This document shows positions 5,951 to 11,444 of a stretch of 11,444 bases of DNA, one piece after another. The notes beneath the pieces were generated by a model. It was not told where the DNA came from and searched no databases. It saw only the letters and a list, made by a program, of their open reading frames with translations. Positions within the stretch are counted from its first letter, which is position 1. Every line of letters starts with the position of its first letter. Source of the stretch: CAZCSY01 sp964501505. GTDB lineage: Bacteria > Omnitrophota > Gorgyraeia > Velamenicoccales > Velamenicoccaceae. The translations under genes and the position numbers were made by a program. The stretch is taken from assembly GCA_964501505.1 (NCBI GenBank), contig CAZCSY010000045.1, forward strand, positions 1 through 11,444. Direction: 5' to 3'.

Positions 5951-7888
5951 TCACCTCTCACGAAAGGCATAAAACACTCTCTCATCGCCCGGGAAAAACA
6001 TGCCGTGCGCCCAACAGACCAACAAGAGTTGTCGCTGCTGTGTATTAAGCCCCAGCATCTCGCCATAACGGCCGATGGCACGGCGGACGCCGCGGGACAA
6101 CGTGCTGTCGCGGCGATAGATAAGGTCCAGATACCTGCGAAAGACGCCCGGCGCCAGATGCATACCTTTCTGCTGCCACATGCAGCGGGCATGGACATAG
6201 CGGATGACAAACTCCATCAGGTCCAGCAACGGCAGCCCCCTCATCGAAAATCGGTCCCAGTCGATAATCTTCAGGCCCTGCGCCGTCTGGAGGATGTTCG
6301 CGGGCCGCAGGTCTCGATGGCGCACGACCGCCGGAACGCGTGTCTTGCAGCCTTCGAGACGAAAAGTGTCCGCCGGGACGTGGACCTCAAGGTCTTTAAG
6401 AAGACATCGGACGTCGTCTGCTTCAAAGACAAAATGGCCGACGACGGACGCGCGCTGAAAAGCGGCCACCCATTCGGTGACCGGAGCGAGGCAAGCGAGA
6501 AACTCCCTTCTCCAGAAAAGGCGGCGCCGCTCGGCCTGGCGCTGCAGCGAGGTGCCCGCCACGAAAGACTCGCGGACCACGAACCGGTCCCCTTCTTTCC
6601 AGAACCGCAGGACCTCCGGCACGGACCGGGCCAGGACCGGATCGCCGTGCCCATAGACAGACCGCATCAGATCACACATCTGTACCCACCGGTGCGTCTG
6701 GTTATCCTGATAGATCTTAATAGCCGCCGTCGGCTGGTCGCAACCGGCCTCAAAAAGGAATTGCGTCACGCGCTCGACACCTTGATGCAGGATCATGTTG
6801 CAGGAAACGCGGGAGCAACCGGCCGGCGCCTCTTTCTCTGCCAGGATGCTGAAATCGGGGACAAAATGCTTCACGAGACCATGTAACCGCAGGGCCTCCG
6901 TCGCCGTGATAAAGAACCGCTGGAGCCGGTTGCGCGAGGAGACGAGTTTCTTCAAAAAGAAACGCACCCATCGGGCATCATCGATGGGAAGAAAATAATA
7001 GAAACGCCGGTACGTGGGCAGCGGCGCGTAAAAACACAACCTGTCGAAACCGACCCTGCGCAATATTTTTTTATGCTCGGCGTACGTGTACGTGTACTCC
7101 CGAAAGTCCTTTTTGCGCGCGATGCGGCTGTACGCGTTCGCCAGGACCCGCGGCAGGACCGGCGCGAAACGCAGGCCCGAGTGCGTGTCCCGGAACCCCA
7201 TGAAGTTGATCGCGGACCAACGGTTCTCGATCGCGAGATACAGAACCCCGCCGGGCTTGAGGACGCGGTAGATTTCCTTGAGCGCCGCCTCCTGGACCCG
7301 GGCGGGATCACCGTCCTCGGTGCTCGGTATCCATTCGAGGACGCCGTTCAAGACAGCGGCATCGAAGAAGTCGTCGGCGAACGGCAGGCGCGTCACTTGA
7401 GCGCAGACGGGGATGACGCCCGGTTGATGGTCCTGTTCACGCCTCGCGGTGACAAAGGCGCAACGTTGAGGAACGACGTCCAGGGCGTAGACCTCGCCGA
7501 ACTGCTCGGCCAGCGGAAACGACAGAGCGCCCCAGCCGCAGCCGGCATCCAGTATCCGCGCGGTCTTGGGCAGCGACAACAGGTAACTCCAGTTAGCCCG
7601 CGTCTTATCGGTCAGATACTCATAATAACCGGGCTCGCGTTCCTGGAAAAACTCCTTCACCCCTTCACGCCACCCTTTTTCGCGACACGTCGCCAAAAGC
7701 CGGTCCGTCAGCTCCTGCGGAACCTCACCCCAGTACCGGTCGCGGACCGAGCGAAAATCCGGCACGCCCTCCACGACGGGCCACGTGGCCCGGCACGAAC
7801 CGCAGACCCGTACCCCTTCGGCCGACTTTATCTTCAGGCTGCCGCGGCACGCCGGACACACAAAATCAGGAAGGTGTTCCTGAGTCAT
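5951..7888 (-). CDS. Zinc ribbon-methyltransferase-kinase fusion protein
   Basis: This 645-residue protein has three parts. Residues 9-45 are a Trm112-like zinc ribbon (C11-PA-C14 and C29-GS-C32, then VVEGVPDF). Residues about 95-290 are a class I SAM methyltransferase: motif I RILDAGCGWGALSF, acidic strand end ALDVVP (D137), LPFADDFFDAAVLNGVLEW, and VLKPGGVLYLAIENRW. Residues about 370-645 resemble an aminoglycoside/choline kinase-like fold: AAIKIY with the ATP-site lysine K391, hinge-like ESFVAGTSL, catalytic loop VRHRDLRPANIL (D526, N531) and metal-binding IIDWD (D543). All kinase catalytic residues appear intact. The ATG at 7888 has GGAG 10 bases upstream and overlaps the GT4-GT9 gene by 23 bases; an upstream TTG (7912) would add only eight residues. 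The order recalls WbdD, the O-antigen chain terminator that phosphorylates and methylates the chain end, but homology to WbdD is not shown and no C-terminal coiled coil is evident. Confidence 0.82.
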   Translation of the reverse strand: MTQEHLPDFVCPACRGSLKIKSAEGVRVCGSCRATWPVVEGVPDFRSVRDRYWGEVPQELTDRLLATCREKGWREGVKEFFQEREPGYYEYLTDKTRANWSYLLSLPKTARILDAGCGWGALSFPLAEQFGEVYALDVVPQRCAFVTARREQDHQPGVIPVCAQVTRLPFADDFFDAAVLNGVLEWIPSTEDGDPARVQEAALKEIYRVLKPGGVLYLAIENRWSAINFMGFRDTHSGLRFAPVLPRVLANAYSRIARKKDFREYTYTYAEHKKILRRVGFDRLCFYAPLPTYRRFYYFLPIDDARWVRFFLKKLVSSRNRLQRFFITATEALRLHGLVKHFVPDFSILAEKEAPAGCSRVSCNMILHQGVERVTQFLFEAGCDQPTAAIKIYQDNQTHRWVQMCDLMRSVYGHGDPVLARSVPEVLRFWKEGDRFVVRESFVAGTSLQRQAERRRLFWRREFLACLAPVTEWVAAFQRASVVGHFVFEADDVRCLLKDLEVHVPADTFRLEGCKTRVPAVVRHRDLRPANILQTAQGLKIIDWDRFSMRGLPLLDLMEFVIRYVHARCMWQQKGMHLAPGVFRRYLDLIYRRDSTLSRGVRRAIGRYGEMLGLNTQQRQLLLVCWAHGMFFPGDERVFYAFRER

Positions 7889-10073
7889 TATTTTCCCGCT
7901 CCAATAGCTCAAGGCCCGCGGCGACCACCGCCTGGGGCGTAATACGCTTGAGGCACTGCAGGTCGCGACAGCTCAACTTGTCGCAAGGCGCGCAGCACGC
8001 CTTCTCGTACAGGACGATCGCTTTATCCGACAAGTGACGCGGATCAAAACGGACCAGATAGCCCGGCCCGAAGATGGCCACAAGGGGGGTCTTCAAGACA
8101 GCGGCCACGTGCATCGGGCCCGTGTCATTAGTAATAAAAAGATCGCATCGCTCCAAGAGGGCGCCCAACTCTTCCCACGATAACCGGCCCGCGGCATTCA
8201 CCACGCGATATCCTCTCAAGGCGCCGACCAGGGCTTCCCCCAGTCCCTGCTCGCCCCTGCCGCCCGTCACCACGACGACAGCGGGCTTGCGGCCCAAGAG
8301 TTGCTTTAAGGCCTCACCGAAGGACGCCAGGGGCCACCGATGCGACAAGGCACCGCCGGGGTTGACCCCGACCAGGCGATCCGTCCCGGTGATGCCGTTG
8401 CGGTCCAAGAAATCATCGACGGCCTTACGGACATCTTCAGAAACAAGCACCAGCGGCTTTGCCCCGGAAACCGGCACGCCCAGGGCGCGCACCGTGTCGA
8501 GGTCATACTCTATCTCATGCTTTTCGCCCCGCGTCGTTTCCGGAACCTTGATCGTGAAAAAGAAACCGCGGCCGTCCGTATCCCGGCCTGCCCGCCGGCG
8601 TGCGCCGACGGCAAAAAATAAAAGCGCCATCTTCCATGCGCCGGCGCGCGAATGAAGGGTCCGCATGTTAAGGGCCAGATCAAACCGCTCGCGCCGCAAA
8701 GCGGCTATCATCCCGACGAACGATCGCAGCCGGCCTCCCACAAAGCGCCGCGTCCCTTCTTCGTAGGCCGAAAAGGGCAGCACGGCGTCAAAACATCCCA
8801 GACTCCTGGCGAAAGCGGCCGTGCGCGGCACCCCGCAAAAGACGATGCGGGCGTCTGCAAAGTGACGCCGCAGGGCACCCAAGGCGGCGGATGACAAGAA
8901 GAGGTCGCCGATCCCGCCCAGGTTGACAATGAGAATCTTGCGAAAGGTCCCGAGAGGCATTGCCTTTTGCGGGACGCCGCCAGACGACCGGCCTGGCTTG
9001 TGCTGCGCCACCCGGTCATAGATCTCCTCTATCCGGCGCGTGTTCTTCTCCAGATCAAAAAACGCTTCGGCCCGGCAGCGTGCCCGCCTGCCCGCCTCGA
9101 TGAGGACATCCGGCTGCTTCAGGATGCCGTCTAACAGACGGGCCAGCTCTGCGTCATCATTGTTGCGAAAGATGAACGCCTCCTGATCGCTGCCCACCAA
9201 CTCGGGATTGCTGGGGATATCGCTGACGATAACCGGACGCGCCAGGGCCATCGCCTCGATGACGGCCCGCGACAACCCTTCCCCCCTTCTCGACGCAAGG
9301 ACGACCGCGTCCATCTGCCGCATCCGGTCGGCGGCGTCCTCAACGAACCCCTCAAAATGGATGCGGTCATCGCCGGCGGCCAATCTTTTCAGATGACGCT
9401 CATAGGCCGCCTCCCCATCGCCGAAAAGATGGATAGACAACGGCCTTGCCTTCAGACGCGCGACGGCCCTGATGAGGACATCGATCCCTTTACGCGGCTC
9501 CAAGCGGCCGAAGCAACCGATGCGCAACCGGCCGTCCGGCGGCCGCGGCGGTGCAGGCAGAAGGCTATCCAGCTCCACCCCGTTGTAAACGACCGTCACC
9601 TTGCTTTCCTTGTCCATGCCGTTGAAACGATCGGCGGCGGCATGAGAGACGGCGATCAGCGCATCGCTCGACGCATAAAGCATCCTGTCCAGCCACCTGT
9701 TGATGTCCGCCACGCGCAGGTGCAGCAGCACGGATGCGCCCCGCCGGCGGCAGGCGAGGCGCGCGTAGAAAGTCTCACGAACCGAATCGGTGGAGACGAT
9801 ATGCGCCTGTGTCTCATCGATGATGCGGCCGAACGTCCGATAGCCTCGCAGCGTCCTAGAGATATTCAGGCTGCGCAGCCGCCCCAGCGGCAGGACAAAG
9901 ACCTCCACCCCCAAGCGCTCCACCGCATCCTTGAGCGCACCGGCCTGAGGTACGACGAGGAAAGGCCGGAACCGCTCCTTGTCCAGGTGCTTGATGAGCA
10001 GATACAGGCTCTTCTGCCCCCCGCCCTGCATCGAACCAAAACAAGTAATATAAAGAATAGGAATCTTATGCAT
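7866..10073 (-). CDS. Bifunctional GT4-GT9 glycosyltransferase fusion
   Basis: This 735-residue reading frame encodes two complete transferases. Residues 1-355 are GT4: ILYITCFGSMQGGGQKSL (glycine loop 18-20), VVYNGVELDS, CFGRLEPRKGIDVL, LFGDGEAA, and E265...E273 in GEGLSRAVIEAM. After a short linker (about 356-377), residues 378-735 are GT9, heptosyltransferase-like: KILIVNLGGIGDLFLSSAALG (starting at 379), VGVNPGGALSHRWPL, TGGRGEQ, then FITNDTGPMHVAA (D650) and a cysteine-rich end CCAPC...C...C. GT9 enzymes usually transfer heptose from ADP-heptose to the LPS core. The ATG at 10073 overlaps the previous stop by 8 bases (ATGCATAA). A longer frame back to 10583 is an artefact inside the upstream gene. 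An ATG at 8960 (residue 372), just after AAAAGG, could give a separate GT9 product. Two fused enzymes would couple two sugar additions. Confidence 0.87.
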   Translation of the reverse strand: MHKIPILYITCFGSMQGGGQKSLYLLIKHLDKERFRPFLVVPQAGALKDAVERLGVEVFVLPLGRLRSLNISRTLRGYRTFGRIIDETQAHIVSTDSVRETFYARLACRRRGASVLLHLRVADINRWLDRMLYASSDALIAVSHAAADRFNGMDKESKVTVVYNGVELDSLLPAPPRPPDGRLRIGCFGRLEPRKGIDVLIRAVARLKARPLSIHLFGDGEAAYERHLKRLAAGDDRIHFEGFVEDAADRMRQMDAVVLASRRGEGLSRAVIEAMALARPVIVSDIPSNPELVGSDQEAFIFRNNDDAELARLLDGILKQPDVLIEAGRRARCRAEAFFDLEKNTRRIEEIYDRVAQHKPGRSSGGVPQKAMPLGTFRKILIVNLGGIGDLFLSSAALGALRRHFADARIVFCGVPRTAAFARSLGCFDAVLPFSAYEEGTRRFVGGRLRSFVGMIAALRRERFDLALNMRTLHSRAGAWKMALLFFAVGARRRAGRDTDGRGFFFTIKVPETTRGEKHEIEYDLDTVRALGVPVSGAKPLVLVSEDVRKAVDDFLDRNGITGTDRLVGVNPGGALSHRWPLASFGEALKQLLGRKPAVVVVTGGRGEQGLGEALVGALRGYRVVNAAGRLSWEELGALLERCDLFITNDTGPMHVAAVLKTPLVAIFGPGYLVRFDPRHLSDKAIVLYEKACCAPCDKLSCRDLQCLKRITPQAVVAAGLELLERENNDSGTPS
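7899..7902 (-). promoter_or_regulatory. Ribosome binding site deciding the fusion gene start
   Basis: GGAG followed by CGGGAAAATA and then ATG (7888) on the minus strand gives a 10-base spacer. It lies inside the end of the upstream GT4-GT9 coding region and favours the ATG over the in-frame TTG at 7912. Confidence 0.55.
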
Positions 10074-11169
10074 GCAATTGTTTTTGGAGCGCCTGCCAGA
10101 CCTCGTCGACCGCGATAGCGAGAAGACACGTATGCCGGCCGCACACGTCGCGATAACACGGCTGGCACGGGACCTTTTTGCCGACGAGGATGTCCCTTGG
10201 GCCACGCGGCCGCCACAGGACGGGGTCAGCCGGACCCAGCCACGAGACCGTCGGCACGCCCAGACCGCACGAGATGTGCAGGGCACCGGAGTTGTTGCAG
10301 ACCGAGACGCTGCAAAAAGACAAGAGCGCCATGAACTGCCTGATGCCCAATCCGGAAAAGACCTTGGCGCGCGCATCCGTAAAAGCCGCCCGGACCCGCT
10401 CCAGCAAATCGTTCTCTTTCGGACCTCCGAAGACGAGGAGCCGCGCGGCCGGTTCACGCTCCAGCAGCCGTTGCCCCAGCGCGATAAACCGCTCCAGCGG
10501 CCAGCGCTGGGACGGATAATAGGCGCCCGGATGAAAGGCCACCTTGATGACGTCACCGGCCATGCCCTGACGGACCAACGCATCAGCGGCCCATTGTTTC
10601 TCTTCGTCGCTCAAATAGAGCTTCGGCTCCTTTTCTCTCACCGCCACGCCCAAAGACCGGACCAACTCCAGGAGCTGATCAACCATCTGCTGCGGCTTTC
10701 CCTCTTGGGGTCCGCGCACATTAAAACAGACCTCGCGGCCCGCTTTTTCAAACCCCAACCGGTAGCGCGCGCCCGAAAGGACGGTGTGCCACGCCGGCCG
10801 GAAAAGATAGGTATAATAGGCGTCGATCGCCAGATCGATCTCAAGAGAACGGCCCAGGCGGCGCCATTGCTCCTCGTCTTGATAGACGATCACCTCGTCC
10901 ACACACGGGTGGTGTTCGATGACGGCGGCGTTGACGCGTGAGGCCAAGACGACGATGCGCGCCCCCACAAAAACCCGCCTCAATGCCTGAAAGAGCGGCG
11001 TCGTCAGCACCATGTCACCGATGCGGTCGTGGCGCACAATCAGGATCGTTTTGACGTCCTGGAAGCGAATCTTCTTCAACGTCAGCATCCGCAAGACCCA
11101 CAGGGGCAACAGGACGCAGAACCGCACGACCAGATACGCGTTCCTGAGGGTGTCACGGCTGAGGCTCAC
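10066..11169 (-). CDS. GT9 family glycosyltransferase (heptosyltransferase-like)
   Basis: This 367-residue GT9 protein starts at GTG 11169. A hydrophobic, basic N-terminal stretch (about residues 10-30, AYLVVRFCVLLPLWVLRML) may anchor it to the inner membrane. Then come TILIVRHDRIGDMVLTTPLFQAL (41-63), DLAIDAYYTYLF, AFHPGAYYPSQRWPL for the start of the second Rossmann half (about 211-225), VFGGPKEND, and the donor-site region SVSVCNNSGALHISCGLG (about 287-304), where NNSG replaces the more usual NDSG. A cysteine cluster CQPCYRDVC...C follows (335-348), as in many GT9 proteins. The GTG overlaps the GT2 stop as GTGA and has AAGGAG 11 bases upstream; an alternative start at 11244 would add 25 residues that read as a shadow of the GT2 gene. 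The likely job is adding heptose or a related sugar to the LPS core. The exact acceptor is unknown. Confidence 0.87.
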   Translation of the reverse strand: MSLSRDTLRNAYLVVRFCVLLPLWVLRMLTLKKIRFQDVKTILIVRHDRIGDMVLTTPLFQALRRVFVGARIVVLASRVNAAVIEHHPCVDEVIVYQDEEQWRRLGRSLEIDLAIDAYYTYLFRPAWHTVLSGARYRLGFEKAGREVCFNVRGPQEGKPQQMVDQLLELVRSLGVAVREKEPKLYLSDEEKQWAADALVRQGMAGDVIKVAFHPGAYYPSQRWPLERFIALGQRLLEREPAARLLVFGGPKENDLLERVRAAFTDARAKVFSGLGIRQFMALLSFCSVSVCNNSGALHISCGLGVPTVSWLGPADPVLWRPRGPRDILVGKKVPCQPCYRDVCGRHTCLLAIAVDEVWQALQKQLHA

Positions 11170-11444
11170 GGCTGTCGGGTCTCCTTCTTCGTCAACTCCC
11201 ACAACTTCGTGTGCGTGATCAACACGTTGAACGCCGTCATCCAACTGATCAACAACCCCTCCCAGCCGTCAAGAAAAGCGCGTTGAAGGACATACTTTCT
11301 CAAAAAGACGTAAAGAGGCTTCAGGACAAAAGCGGCCAAAAGGTTTGCCCCCCGGATGCGGCGGCCTGCGTCAAAGAAGACCTGCGCATCCAGAGACGTG
11401 TAGAGGTTCAACTTGACCAGATGCTCATCGATAGAGTCATAGCT
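11166..11444 (-). CDS. C-terminal tail of a WaaE/KdtX-like GT2 glycosyltransferase (5' part outside window)
   Basis: Only the last 92 residues are inside the window, read in frame from the right edge to TGA at 11166. The segment SYDSIDEHLVKLNLYTSLDA followed by LKPLYVFLRKYV, RAFLDGWEGLLISWM and HTKLWEL is characteristic of the C-terminal membrane-associated part of the GT2 group that includes WaaE/KdtX, which adds glucose or other sugars to the inner LPS core. The catalytic GT-A domain with its DxD motif would be to the right of the window, so activity cannot be judged. It is first in the visible gene order and is coupled to the GT9 gene by a GTGA overlap. Confidence 0.8.
   Translation of the reverse strand, partial: SYDSIDEHLVKLNLYTSLDAQVFFDAGRRIRGANLLAAFVLKPLYVFLRKYVLQRAFLDGWEGLLISWMTAFNVLITHTKLWELTKKETRQP
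11181..11186 (-). promoter_or_regulatory. Ribosome binding site deciding the GT9 GTG start
   Basis: AAGGAG lies 11 bases before the GTG at 11169, within the last codons of the GT2 gene. Together with the GTGA stop-start overlap it supports this start rather than the longer in-frame ATG at 11244. Confidence 0.5.

Noticed and set aside
5741..6886. Long plus-strand open frame of about 381 codons
   Set aside because: It runs antisense through the kinase part of the fusion gene and the hairpin spacer. GC-rich coding DNA often leaves the opposite strand open, and no motif is seen.
7073..7942. Plus-strand open frame of about 289 codons
   Set aside because: It is antisense to the methyltransferase and zinc-ribbon region, which carry well-ordered motifs on the minus strand.
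10074..10583. A 170-residue N-terminal extension of the GT4-GT9 protein
   Set aside because: It overlaps the GT9 gene in another frame, has shadow-like R/S/W-rich composition, and the GT4 fold begins cleanly at the ATG at 10073.
9357..10941. Two plus-strand open frames (9357-10118 and 10072-10941)
   Set aside because: Both are antisense shadows of the GT4-GT9 fusion and the GT9 gene, with no recognisable domain.

Overview
The window looks like part of a surface-glycan (lipopolysaccharide core, O-antigen or similar) biosynthesis locus from a GC-rich, diderm (Gram-negative type) bacterium. The evidence is two GT9 heptosyltransferase-type domains, a WaaE/KdtX-type GT2 tail, two GT4 domains, a DegT-type sugar aminotransferase and methyltransferases. 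The mix of radical SAM/SPASM, Trm112-ribbon methyltransferases and GT9 enzymes would suit an uncultured phylum such as Omnitrophota, but that placement is an impression, not something the sequence proves.

Every gene I can support lies on the minus strand and reads from the right end to the left. In transcription order: (1) C-terminal tail of a WaaE/KdtX-like GT2 (11444-11166, cut by the window edge); (2) a GT9 glycosyltransferase with a GTG start (11169-10066); (3) a GT4-GT9 two-domain fusion (10073-7866); (4) a zinc ribbon-methyltransferase-kinase fusion (7888-5951); then a roughly 200-base spacer of short imperfect repeats and hairpins; (5) a small SAM methyltransferase (5742-5077); (6) a DegT/DnrJ/EryC1/StrS aminotransferase (5084-3900); (7) a radical SAM/SPASM protein (3833-2679); (8) a GT4 glycosyltransferase (2646-1525); (9) a secreted or membrane-anchored, catalytically degenerate PHP/CehA-McbA-like protein (1528 to beyond the left edge).

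Genes 1-4 overlap end to start (4, 8 and 23 bases), as do 5-6 (8 bases) and 8-9 (4 bases), so the locus reads as one or two translationally coupled operons split by the repeat spacer. Genes 1-3 would extend a sugar chain on a lipid or core acceptor. Gene 4 could modify or cap that chain, by analogy with the methyltransferase-kinase chain terminator WbdD. Genes 5-8 look like a module that makes and adds an amino or otherwise modified sugar.

The most unusual items are the methyltransferase-kinase fusion, the PHP-like protein that has lost its metal-binding histidines and carries a membrane hairpin inside the domain, and the repeat spacer with mutually exclusive RNA hairpins. I found no RNA genes, transposons or CRISPR arrays.
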